Shown one piece after another: positions 1 to 8,605 of a DNA stretch of 28,489 bases. Both the position numbers and the translations under genes were made by a program. The notes beneath the pieces were generated by a model, which was given only the letters and a program-made list of their open reading frames with translations, had not been told where the DNA came from and made no database searches. The stretch covers positions 1-28,489 of the IMG/VR virus record IMGVR_UViG_3300033571_006811; one strand, given 5' to 3'. Position 1 is the first letter of the stretch, and every line of letters begins with the position of its first letter. Source of the stretch: a virus.

Positions 1-483
1 ACTGTAGCTACCAAAGCCAACTACACACCTATTGAGCCTGTTCACAGTAATTACACATCGTATGGATATAAAAACAGCTCCATTGAAGACATTACCATAT
101 CCGGCGAATTCAGTTGTGAAACAAACAACGAAGCTGCCTATTGGATCGCTGCAACTACCTTCTTTAAAACAGCAACTAAAATGTTTTTTGGAGAAGGTGC
201 CCTTGCAGGCAATCCTCCGATTATTTGTAATTTAACCGGCTACGGTTCAAACGTATTTGATAAAGTTCCAGTAATTATTAAATCTTTTCAGGTTGATCTA
301 AAAGACGATGTGAACTATATTCGATGTACAGCACTAGGCGCTAACACATGGGTTCCTGCAATGAGTACCATTACAGTAGTAGTATCGCCAGTATACAATA
401 GAAGACGCCTACGTAAATTCAGCCTAGAAGATTATGCAAACGGCAAAACAGCACAAGGCAATGACGGAATAGGATTTATCTAA
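1..483 (+). CDS. Baseplate tail-tube cap/junction protein, gp48/gp54-like (5' truncated)
   Basis: The frame is open from base 1 to the TAA at 481-483, giving 160 C-terminal residues; the true start lies outside the window. The Met at 181 is internal, because coding sequence continues upstream in frame. The tail of the protein (PVIIKSFQVDLKDDVNYIRC, then NTWVPAMSTITV, then a basic RRRLRKFSLEDY segment) resembles the C-terminus of T4-type gp48/gp54 proteins. Those proteins cap the hub and start tail-tube polymerisation. I cannot separate gp48 from gp54 with only this end. The gene sits one base upstream of gp53, which fits a baseplate cluster. Family assignment is by remembered resemblance and synteny, not by a search. 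Confidence 0.6.
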   Translation, partial: TVATKANYTPIEPVHSNYTSYGYKNSSIEDITISGEFSCETNNEAAYWIAATTFFKTATKMFFGEGALAGNPPIICNLTGYGSNVFDKVPVIIKSFQVDLKDDVNYIRCTALGANTWVPAMSTITVVVSPVYNRRRLRKFSLEDYANGKTAQGNDGIGFI

Positions 484-484
484 G

Positions 485-784
485 ATGGCAACATATACTA
501 ATTCTAGCCCTTGGCACACAACTCCACAAAATAATTTCTATATGGAATTAATAGACATACGTCCTGTGCCTGCCGAAACTGACGATTTCAAATACACAAT
601 TGAAAATCAATACAAACATAGACCGGACCTATTGGCATATGATTTATATGGTAATGCAAAACTATGGTGGGTATTTGTGCAAAGAAATATGGGAGTCATT
701 AAAGATCCTATATATGATTTCCTTCCAGGTATTACAATCTACATTCCTAAAAAGACCAATCTAGAAAAGTTCCTAGGAATATAA
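485..784 (+). CDS. 53: Baseplate wedge protein gp53
   Basis: A 99-residue protein. The segment HRPDLLAYDLYGNAKLWWVF (about residues 46-65) and the ending LPGITIYIPKK match the conserved core of the T4 gp53 family. In T4, gp53 joins neighbouring wedges and ties them to the hub during baseplate assembly. T4 gp53 is about twice as long, so this is the compact form typical of marine T4-like phages. The start is one base after the preceding stop and the stop is one base before the next gene, which suggests translational coupling; no strong Shine-Dalgarno is visible. The assignment is strong from motif and neighbours. Confidence 0.9.
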   Translation: MATYTNSSPWHTTPQNNFYMELIDIRPVPAETDDFKYTIENQYKHRPDLLAYDLYGNAKLWWVFVQRNMGVIKDPIYDFLPGITIYIPKKTNLEKFLGI

Positions 785-785
785 T

Positions 786-3116
786 ATGGCATTTCGAGAC
801 ATCGGTTTACCAGACTTTAATAAATTAGTAAAACCAGACGGATCTGCAATATCTCTGGTATCAACTGTTAGCGGGCTTGCACAAGGAGCCGCTTCGAGAA
901 TAACCGGATTGTTGCCAGCTAAAGCCACAGACCTACTCAAGCCGGGCGGAATCACTTCTATATTACAAAAAGAAGGAGTTATAAAAACCAACCCAGCATC
1001 TAATCTTTCTAATATAATTTTAAACCCTTTAGAAAATTTTGCTTCGATGTCGCCGATGTGGACTTTGTCGGCAGTAACTATTGAACAGTTTAATAATCCT
1101 GCATCGTATAGGAATAGTCCCAAAGACCTTCAATACGTTGTGTTTGCTTCTGGTGGCCGATATGATTCTCAACGTGTTCAAACAGCATACGGTGCCCCAG
1201 AGTATTATGTTAATAATTTTGTCATGCAAACAGCAGTGGCACCAACAAGCAAGACAGGCAATACCAATGCTTTTAAGTTTACCTTTGATATTATAGAACC
1301 TCACAGCATGGGATTGCTATTACAAAGTATGCAGATTGCTGCAAAGAATGCCGGACATCCTAATTACAATGCAGCGCCGTTTGTGTTGAGATTAGATTTC
1401 ATGGGATCCGATGACAACGGAAAAATCCTGTCTACTGTTAAGCCAAAGTTTTGGGTGTTGAAATTTATAAAGGTTACTTTCACAGTAACTGAAACTGGTA
1501 GCGTATACAAATGCGAAGCAGTGCCAATGAGCAGTGCTGGGTTTGATGATGCAGTTAACGTTGCCTATACAGATGTGAAATTATCGTTATCCGACAACGG
1601 AGACAAACCTGGAACAGTGATTGATCTGTTATGTTCTGGAAAAAATAGTCTAATGGCCTATCTAAATGGCCTAGAAGAACAACAGTTAAAAGCTGAAAAA
1701 ATAAGTATACCCGACACATATATAATTGAATTTCCAAGTAAGTCGGACGAGTTTATTAATTCCGCCAATGTTCCAGGTGTTACAAAGAAAGCCACGGCTG
1801 ATCCCAATGCACCAGTGGAAGCCAAGATCACAGGAAAAAATGTTTCAGTAATTCTTGAGTTTGGAGAAAATGACATAGGGCTTGCAGATTTTGGTCTGGG
1901 TCAAACCACAGGCGGAAATTATCCTTTCAGCAGAGTAGGTGATATTGTAGACAAAGCCACAGGCGTTGTTAAACGAGACAATATGACCATTAACCCCAAA
2001 ACAAGAACGTTTCAGTTTACACAACAACAGAAATTAACCACGATAATAAATCAAGTTATCCTAAGCTCAACTTATGCGAAAAAGGCAATAGACCCAGCTA
2101 ATCTTGTAAACGATTTTATTAAATGGTGGAGACTAGATACACAGATACAGATAAAAGGAGTTGACCCAAAGACCGGTGATTATGCTTACAAATATGTGTA
2201 TCGTGTTGTGCCTTATTTGGTACACCGATCAATTTTCTCTCCCGCAACAGCCGGCCCGATTGATTATTCTGAACTTTCAAAACAAGTGGTAAAACAATAC
2301 AATTATATCTATACCGGTAAAAATGTAGATGTGTTAAAATTTGATATACAAATCGATAATTTATTTTACACAGGTATCAACTCATCTGCAGAGGCCAATA
2401 GTGCTAAAGTTGCAAATCAAGATCAGAAAGGCCCAGTCGAAGCTCCTGGTAGAGAAACCCCGACAAAATCTACCGCTGCAGGTCCACAAGCTCTGGAGGT
2501 AGTAAATGGCAGAAGACGAGTTAAAAAAGATCCAGGACTATTAACTAAGCCTACTGGTGGACAGAGAGATCAAAATACAGAACAAAAAGTAGCAGAAGCA
2601 TTTCATAAATCTTTTGTTTCTGCAGGCAGTGGTGATATGGTTAAAGTTAATTTAGAAATTGTTGGCGATCCTTATTGGATGGTCGATAGTGGAATATCAA
2701 ATTATTTTGCCAGACCAAGTTTAAAAAGTAGATTCTTAACCGAAGACGGAACATTAAATTACGAAGGCGGCGACGTTTTTGTTTATCTCACATTTAGGAC
2801 ACCAGCAGACATTGATGAAACTACAGGTTTATATCAATGGCCTACTAAAGGAAAAGAAAGTCCGTTCAGCGGAATTTTTAGAGTAACACAGTGTGAGAAT
2901 GTTTTCAATGACGGGGTATTCAAACAAAAATTAACCTGTGTAAGACAACCAGGACAAAGTCAAGACTTCAAAGACAGCAATCCTAATAATATTGCTAATA
3001 TAGCCAACGATAAATCCAAACAGTTAGCAGTAGAAGGTACTGGACAAGAAGAAAAACCAAAAACAAACCCTGCCGAAGAGTATGCAGTTAACGACAAGGG
3101 CGAAGGAATCTATTAA
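786..3116 (+). CDS. Large baseplate hub protein, gp27-like
   Basis: A 776-residue protein with no signal peptide or membrane segment. Two segments look like hub (gp27/VgrG N-terminal type) barrels. One is FDIIEPHSMGLLLQSMQ near residue 167. The other is FSGIFRVTQCENVFNDGVFK from residue 694, followed by LTCVRQPG, the kind of strand pair seen at the end of gp27-like domains. Gp27 trimers form the adaptor ring between the tail tube and the gp5 spike, and the next gene encodes the spike, overlapping by one base (TAATG). T4 gp27 is about half this size. The extra length includes a low-complexity Lys/Thr/Pro stretch around residues 555-610, possibly a linker. A different hub-associated structural protein is the main alternative. 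Confidence 0.65.
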   Translation: MAFRDIGLPDFNKLVKPDGSAISLVSTVSGLAQGAASRITGLLPAKATDLLKPGGITSILQKEGVIKTNPASNLSNIILNPLENFASMSPMWTLSAVTIEQFNNPASYRNSPKDLQYVVFASGGRYDSQRVQTAYGAPEYYVNNFVMQTAVAPTSKTGNTNAFKFTFDIIEPHSMGLLLQSMQIAAKNAGHPNYNAAPFVLRLDFMGSDDNGKILSTVKPKFWVLKFIKVTFTVTETGSVYKCEAVPMSSAGFDDAVNVAYTDVKLSLSDNGDKPGTVIDLLCSGKNSLMAYLNGLEEQQLKAEKISIPDTYIIEFPSKSDEFINSANVPGVTKKATADPNAPVEAKITGKNVSVILEFGENDIGLADFGLGQTTGGNYPFSRVGDIVDKATGVVKRDNMTINPKTRTFQFTQQQKLTTIINQVILSSTYAKKAIDPANLVNDFIKWWRLDTQIQIKGVDPKTGDYAYKYVYRVVPYLVHRSIFSPATAGPIDYSELSKQVVKQYNYIYTGKNVDVLKFDIQIDNLFYTGINSSAEANSAKVANQDQKGPVEAPGRETPTKSTAAGPQALEVVNGRRRVKKDPGLLTKPTGGQRDQNTEQKVAEAFHKSFVSAGSGDMVKVNLEIVGDPYWMVDSGISNYFARPSLKSRFLTEDGTLNYEGGDVFVYLTFRTPADIDETTGLYQWPTKGKESPFSGIFRVTQCENVFNDGVFKQKLTCVRQPGQSQDFKDSNPNNIANIANDKSKQLAVEGTGQEEKPKTNPAEEYAVNDKGEGIY

Positions 3117-4702
3117 TGGCACAACAACGTAGAACCGCAGCGAATCTAAATGAAAATGTTAATATTGGCGCAGGCCCATATCTTGCCAGAATTGTCAGCC
3201 ATTTAGATCCTAGTTTCATGGGAGGCCTTGAAGTTACATTGCTGAGAGAACAAGGAAACTCCAATGCCGACAACGATCAAACCTATGTTGTTCACGGAGC
3301 GTCTCCGTTCTTTGGGTATACTCCTTTTGAATACATGGGAAATAATTCTGCGGCCGATGGTGCAAAAACTATTGATGCATATAACGACACACAGAAGAGC
3401 TATGGTATGTGGATGGTGCCTCCTGATATAGGAGTTACTGTTTTGGTATTTTTTGTAAACGGAGACCCAAGTCAAGGATTCTGGATGGGATGTATCCCAG
3501 GTAGATTTATCAACAATATGGTGCCAGCTATTGCAGGTTCTACAAATGTTGATCTAGACGACACTGATAAAAAACGTTTCAACACCAAGCAGCCATTGCC
3601 TGTGGCAGAAATCAATAAACGACTAAATGCTAAAAATCAAATAGACGATGTTGAGAAAATTAAAAAACCGTTGCATCCTATTGTTGAAAGATTTTTAGAA
3701 CAGGGATTATTAGAAGACGATGTTCGAGGAGTAACAACGTCGTCATCTCGTAGAGAAGCGCCTAGCATGGTTTTTGGTATATCAACACCTGGACCTATGG
3801 ATCGTCGTGCTGGAGCAAAAAAAGCCTTTATAGGAAAAACTGACGATCAAACAGAATCTACAGTGCCTGTAAGTCGATTAGGCGGGACAACTTTTGTGAT
3901 GGATGACGGTGATGCTCGATATATTAGAAAGCAACCTGCAAGCCAAGGACCAGTACAATATGCAGATGTGCTGGCAGGTGAAAAGGGCGAAGTCGATATT
4001 CCTCGTGACGAGTATTTCCGTATCCGCACAAGGACTGGCCATCAGATATTGATGCACAATTCAGAAGATTTGATTTACATTGCCAATAGCAAAGGCACAA
4101 CTTGGATTGAATTAACAGCCAACGGAAAAATAGACATATTTGCCAAAGATTCTATTAGCATTCATTCGGAGAATGATTTAAACATCAAAGCCGATAGAGA
4201 CATCAACATGGAGGCCGGTAGAAATTTTAACATCCGTACAGAAAGCGGACGTATGCAAATGGATATCGCTACTGACTGGCTAGTTACTGTGGGCGTTGAT
4301 GGAAAGATCACAATTGGTGGAGATTACGAGCATGTTATTGGCGGCAGCACAAAAATTACATCTTCGGCTGCATTTGATCTTAATTCAGGAACCAGTAATA
4401 AATTTACCGCCGGAACAACTACAGATATACGAAGCGGTGGAAACCATACAGAGACTGCGGCACGAATTGACATGAACGGCCCGGTGGCTAAATCTGCAAC
4501 AAAAGCAGTAGCGATAAATCCATTAAATCTTCATAAGAATCCCAAGACCGGCACAACAACTGATTGGTCAGAAGCCAAATATCAAGAATCACCAATTTCT
4601 AGTATTATGAAACGTGTGCCTATGCACGAACCGTGGATACTGCACGAGAATCAAACACCGCAATTCCTAACTCCGGCAAACACGGATAGAGAGGTACAAT
4701 AA
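3116..4702 (+). CDS. 5: Baseplate central spike protein, gp5-like, without lysozyme
   Basis: A 528-residue protein. Residues about 20-140 form an OB-fold-type domain (YLARIVSHLDPSFMGGLEV, later GMWMVPPDIGVTVLVFFV and GFWMGCIPG), as in gp5/VgrG spikes. Residues about 330-460 are short alternating strands (GKIDIFAKDSISIHSENDL, then DINMEAGRNFNI), typical of the triple-stranded beta-helix needle. The T4 lysozyme domain that normally sits between these parts is absent; the intervening region is a charged linker (about residues 150-250) plus an uncharacterised segment. The C-terminus PMHEPWILHEN also fits marine gp5 proteins. Start and stop overlap both neighbours by one base (TAATG), implying re-initiation and matched stoichiometry with the hub protein and gp25. 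Confidence 0.87.
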   Translation: MAQQRRTAANLNENVNIGAGPYLARIVSHLDPSFMGGLEVTLLREQGNSNADNDQTYVVHGASPFFGYTPFEYMGNNSAADGAKTIDAYNDTQKSYGMWMVPPDIGVTVLVFFVNGDPSQGFWMGCIPGRFINNMVPAIAGSTNVDLDDTDKKRFNTKQPLPVAEINKRLNAKNQIDDVEKIKKPLHPIVERFLEQGLLEDDVRGVTTSSSRREAPSMVFGISTPGPMDRRAGAKKAFIGKTDDQTESTVPVSRLGGTTFVMDDGDARYIRKQPASQGPVQYADVLAGEKGEVDIPRDEYFRIRTRTGHQILMHNSEDLIYIANSKGTTWIELTANGKIDIFAKDSISIHSENDLNIKADRDINMEAGRNFNIRTESGRMQMDIATDWLVTVGVDGKITIGGDYEHVIGGSTKITSSAAFDLNSGTSNKFTAGTTTDIRSGGNHTETAARIDMNGPVAKSATKAVAINPLNLHKNPKTGTTTDWSEAKYQESPISSIMKRVPMHEPWILHENQTPQFLTPANTDREVQ

Positions 4703-5142
4703 TGCCAAGCAAACTTTATAATAACAAAACTGTTGCAGTAAACAAAGCATCTGTCGGAGAATTCAACTCTGGAGCATTTGCCTACAAAGGTTTCAGTTCA
4801 AAAGAATATTCTAAAAACTACAAGCTCTACGACATTGATTTGGTAAAGCAGGATATCATCAACCATTTTTACATTCGTAAGGGAGAAAAGTTAGAAAATC
4901 CAGAATTTGGCACAGTTATCTGGGATATTTTATTTGAACCTTTTACTGAGGAAGTAAAAACAATCATCGCCAAAGACGTTGAAGATATTGTAAACTATGA
5001 TCCAAGGATTGTGGTAAATGCTGTGTCTGTTGACTCAACAGATCAGGGAATTAGGATCGAAGCAGACATAACCTATATTCCATTTAATGTTAACGAACGA
5101 ATGACCTTTGACTTTGACAAAGAGAGATCAGTCATAAACTAA
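4702..5142 (+). CDS. 25: Baseplate wedge protein gp25 (gpW/gp25 family)
   Basis: A 146-residue protein. The core DLVKQDIINHFYIRKGEKLE, then ENPEFGTVIWDILFEPFTEE, then the strands GIRIEADITYIPFNVNERMT is the gpW/gp25 fold. Members of this family sit beside the central hub and nucleate sheath assembly; TssE of type VI secretion is related. About 45 residues precede the core, an N-terminal extension relative to the 132-aa T4 protein. The start overlaps the gp5 stop as TAATG. It is the last gene of the tightly packed hub block and is followed by a 41-base spacer before gp6. In T4, gene 25 lies in a different cluster from genes 5 and 6. Confidence 0.93.
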   Translation: MPSKLYNNKTVAVNKASVGEFNSGAFAYKGFSSKEYSKNYKLYDIDLVKQDIINHFYIRKGEKLENPEFGTVIWDILFEPFTEEVKTIIAKDVEDIVNYDPRIVVNAVSVDSTDQGIRIEADITYIPFNVNERMTFDFDKERSVIN

Positions 5143-5158
5143 GCACTTAATTTTGTTT

Positions 5159-5166
5159 GGTAAATA
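5159..5166 (+). promoter_or_regulatory. Possible late promoter element before gp6
   Basis: The only sizeable spacer in the first 22 kb (5143-5183) contains GGTAAATA, matching 6 of 8 bases of the T4 late consensus TATAAATA. A T4-type start about 6 bases downstream would leave a very short leader holding the Shine-Dalgarno-like AGGGAAG at 5173-5179, just ahead of the gp6 ATG at 5184. In such AT-rich DNA this match could be chance. It is listed because it sits at the natural boundary between the hub block and the wedge genes. Confidence 0.25.
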
Positions 5167-5183
5167 TGATATAGGGAAGAAAA

Positions 5184-8100
5184 ATGACAACAACCGCTAG
5201 ACAAAATAATCTAATTCTTAATCAAGATTGGACAAGAATATATCAGACATTTAAGAATGCTGATTTTAAATCCTACGATTTTGAAAACCTGCGCAGGGTC
5301 ATGATCACGTATCTGCGTGAAAACTATCCAGAAGATTTTAACGATTATATTGAAAGTTCTGAGTACCTTGCACTTATTGATGCAGTGGCATTTTTAGGAC
5401 AAAGTCTAGCGTTTAGAATAGATCTAGCATCAAGAGAGAATTTTATTGAATTAGCTGAACGTAAAGAATCAGTTCTTCGTTTGGCTAGAATGCTAGGATA
5501 TAATCCAAAAAGAAATAAGCCAGCTGCTGGACTTTTGAAATTTACTTCAATATCAACTACAGAAAGTCTTGTTGACAGCAACGGAAAAAATTTAGCCCAA
5601 CAGATCATATCATGGAACGACCCTACAAACACAAATTGGCTAGAACAGTTTATTGTAGTATTAAATGCATCAATGGCCAGCAACACAGAATTTGGTCGTA
5701 GCCAAGGATCTGCAACTATACAAGGAATTCCGACAGAACAATATAGATTCAATTCTATCTCCACAGACGTTCCAATTTACTCATTCAGTAAAACAGTAGC
5801 TGGTCGAGCTATGGTGTTTGAAGTTGTTTCAACAGCATTTAAAAATGCAGAAACGCCATACGAGGAAGCACCAGTACCTGCAAATCAATTAGGTTATATC
5901 TATAGAAACGACGGTAGTGGTCCTGGATCAGCAAACACAGGTTTTTATATGATGTTCAAACAAGGAAGCCTAGAACTTGCTGATTTTTCGATTGATGTTC
6001 CAACAACAAATGAAAAAATTTCTGTAGACAGTACCAACATCAATAACGACGATGTGTGGTTATTTAAATTAAGTTCTTCTGGAGCACAACTAGAAGAGTG
6101 GACTCAGGTATCTAATCTAGTTGGAAATAATATTGCATATAATAGTATCTCTCAAAATATTCGAAATATCTATGCGGTGCAAACAAAAGAATCTGATAGA
6201 ATTGATCTTGTATTTGCCGACGGTGTATATGGAAATTTACCTCAAGGAAGTTTCAGAGTTTACTATAGAGTAAGTAATGGTCTTTCCTATATTGTAGCAT
6301 CTAACGAACTTAGAGGCATCTCAGTTTCCGTGGCATACCTTAACAAACAAGGAATTCGTCATGTTGCCACGATTGGTCTTGCATTACAATCTTCAGTATC
6401 GTCTGCTGCTTCTTCAGAAGACACAGATACTATTAGGGTCAATGCTCCGGCGTTATACTATACACAAAATAGAATGATCACAGCAGAAGATTATAATCTA
6501 GCTCCGTTGTCAAGCAGTCAAGACATTGTCAAGATTAAATCTATTAATAGAACATCTAGCGGAATTTCTAGAAATTTTGAAATCATTGATGCTTCTGGAA
6601 AATACAGTTCTGTGACTGTGTTTGCTGATGATGGATATATCTATAAGAAAGAATCTGAAAAAACACAGTCTTTTAAATTTGCTAGTCGTGTAGATATCAT
6701 CAATTATATTAAACAGGCCTATGAAGTCTTAATAGATCAAGATTATGTCTATAATTATTATCTAACTAAATTTGACAAAATCCTATTCGGAGATACCAAC
6801 ATTCGTTGGAAATCAGTAACCACTGACGTTAATTTGTCTACAGGTTATTTTTACAATTTCATTGACGACACAAAACTGAAAGTAGGATCATATTCAACTA
6901 ACAGTTTAAAGTATCTAACCAAAGACGCTTTAATCAAATTTGCACCGCCCGAAGGCTACGCATTTAAAAATGGAAAGTTAGTCACATATAACGAAGGCGA
7001 CCCTTATCAAACAACACAATTGTGGACTAAAGCTGTGTTGGCAGTAGGCGACGGAACATCAAGCGGTACAGGCATATTGCCAAATGGCAACGGTCCAATA
7101 TCTTTTAGCGATGTAATACCATCGGAGGCCATAGCGGTTCAAATCGTTCCTAAATTTGTAAATGATTTGCCTCCTGCACTAGAAAACGAAATGGTAAATC
7201 AAATTTACCAAAATCTAAACTTTGGAGTTAGATACGACATTGCAACAACTTCTTGGAAAATAGTTTCTTCTTCTAATGCAAATTTTTCAGACAATTTCAG
7301 TTTAGGTAAAACCGGTGACACCACAGATAATAATCTTGATACATCGTGGCTAATTGCATTTGTAAGAGATGCAGACCAATATCTAATCCGCATTCGAGCC
7401 ATAGAATATGTGTTCGGTAGCGTTGAACAAAATAGATTTTATTTTGATGCCAGTGAAAAACAATACAATGATCAATTAGGAAAAGTTGTAAAAGATCAGG
7501 TTAAAGTATTGGGAATAAACACTAATAAAGATAATACATCATCTTTGAATTTAGATTATACTTTTGAAATTTCTGACACAATAAAGTATGAAGATGGATT
7601 TGAAAGTTCGACAGAAATCCTTGTGTCGTTCCAAGATTCAGATGACGACGGAGTCATTGATAATCCCGATTCGTTTATTAATGTTGTTGGTGAAGATGTG
7701 AATTTAAATTATCTATTTTTTAAAGAAACAGCAGATGCCTATGGCAATGTCTATGACGAACTAGTAGATACTGACACAACACCAATACGAATAATCAAGC
7801 AACAAGCTGATTTTACTAGTTTTACTACCTGGCCAGACGGTACAGCGATTTCTAATGGTGACCTAGTGTATTTTTATGACAGCACCGAAGATAGAGTGAT
7901 GTCTGTTAACACCTCTAGTAATATACTTGAATTACAAAATACCTACAAAGCATCCGTTGGTAGAAAAAATTTAAAATTTCAATATATTCATAACGCCAGT
8001 GTTAACAGAAGAATTGACCCAAGCTCAAGTAATATTATAGATATATTCCTATTAACACGAAGCTATGATACTGCATTTAGAACTTATCTTGCTGGAGGTT

Positions 8101-8603
8101 CGACAGAACCATCACCGCCAAGCACTGATCAATTAAAAATAAATTACGGATCTAGTTTAGATTCGATCAAATCAATCAGTGATGAAATAATTTATCATCC
8201 TGTAAAATATAAAGTTTTATTCGGTTCTAAAGCAGATCAGAAATTACAGGCTACATTTAAAGTGGTTAAAAATCCAACGCAGTCAATTAATGATAACGAC
8301 CTAAAAGTTAGAATCATATCAGCAGTGAATACGTTTTTTGATATTAACAATTGGGACTTTGGCGACAGGTTTTATCTCAGCGAACTAGTCACTTATGTAA
8401 TTAATTCCGTGACCCCGGACGTAAGCAATATGATCATAGTGCCAAAACAATCAGGTCAAGTATTTGGCAGTTTATTTGAAATTCAAAGCAGATCCGATGA
8501 GATTCTTATCAGCGGAGCAACAGTTGACGATGTTGAAATAGTTACAGCTATTACAGCAAACGAAGTTAGAGCAGATGTTAATTCTATTGTATCGAGTACC
8601 TAA
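5184..8603 (+). CDS. 6: Baseplate wedge protein gp6 (enlarged)
   Basis: A 1139-residue protein. The N-terminus (about residues 38-90: RVMITYLRENYPEDFNDYIE, then ALIDAVAFLGQSLAFRIDLA, then ERKESVLRLARMLGYNP) is the conserved gp6 start. The C-terminus (about residues 993-1125: NNWDFGDRFYLSELVTYVIN near residue 1056, IIVPKQ, FGSLFEIQS, DEILISG) is the conserved gp6/gpJ-like wedge end. Gp6 dimers form the continuous ring that holds the wedges around the hub and changes shape at contraction. T4 gp6 has 660 residues, so the middle is expanded by several hundred. That middle holds an Asp-rich loop (residues 818-829) resembling a thrombospondin-3-type calcium site. A Shine-Dalgarno-like AGGGAAG precedes the start. 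Confidence 0.93.
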   Translation: MTTTARQNNLILNQDWTRIYQTFKNADFKSYDFENLRRVMITYLRENYPEDFNDYIESSEYLALIDAVAFLGQSLAFRIDLASRENFIELAERKESVLRLARMLGYNPKRNKPAAGLLKFTSISTTESLVDSNGKNLAQQIISWNDPTNTNWLEQFIVVLNASMASNTEFGRSQGSATIQGIPTEQYRFNSISTDVPIYSFSKTVAGRAMVFEVVSTAFKNAETPYEEAPVPANQLGYIYRNDGSGPGSANTGFYMMFKQGSLELADFSIDVPTTNEKISVDSTNINNDDVWLFKLSSSGAQLEEWTQVSNLVGNNIAYNSISQNIRNIYAVQTKESDRIDLVFADGVYGNLPQGSFRVYYRVSNGLSYIVASNELRGISVSVAYLNKQGIRHVATIGLALQSSVSSAASSEDTDTIRVNAPALYYTQNRMITAEDYNLAPLSSSQDIVKIKSINRTSSGISRNFEIIDASGKYSSVTVFADDGYIYKKESEKTQSFKFASRVDIINYIKQAYEVLIDQDYVYNYYLTKFDKILFGDTNIRWKSVTTDVNLSTGYFYNFIDDTKLKVGSYSTNSLKYLTKDALIKFAPPEGYAFKNGKLVTYNEGDPYQTTQLWTKAVLAVGDGTSSGTGILPNGNGPISFSDVIPSEAIAVQIVPKFVNDLPPALENEMVNQIYQNLNFGVRYDIATTSWKIVSSSNANFSDNFSLGKTGDTTDNNLDTSWLIAFVRDADQYLIRIRAIEYVFGSVEQNRFYFDASEKQYNDQLGKVVKDQVKVLGINTNKDNTSSLNLDYTFEISDTIKYEDGFESSTEILVSFQDSDDDGVIDNPDSFINVVGEDVNLNYLFFKETADAYGNVYDELVDTDTTPIRIIKQQADFTSFTTWPDGTAISNGDLVYFYDSTEDRVMSVNTSSNILELQNTYKASVGRKNLKFQYIHNASVNRRIDPSSSNIIDIFLLTRSYDTAFRTYLAGGSTEPSPPSTDQLKINYGSSLDSIKSISDEIIYHPVKYKVLFGSKADQKLQATFKVVKNPTQSINDNDLKVRIISAVNTFFDINNWDFGDRFYLSELVTYVINSVTPDVSNMIIVPKQSGQVFGSLFEIQSRSDEILISGATVDDVEIVTAITANEVRADVNSIVSST

Positions 8604-8605
8604 AG

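Noticed and set aside
32-235. A 67-codon + strand frame at the start of the window
   Set aside because: It is out of frame with the gp48/gp54-like gene, which is open from base 1 and has recognisable sequence. This frame has no motif.
181-483. A separate 100-residue gene starting at 181
   Set aside because: The same frame is open upstream to base 1 with continuous protein-like sequence, so the Met is internal to a truncated gene.
5143-5183. Transcription terminator between gp25 and gp6
   Set aside because: The spacer is AT-rich but shows no stable inverted repeat followed by a T-run.
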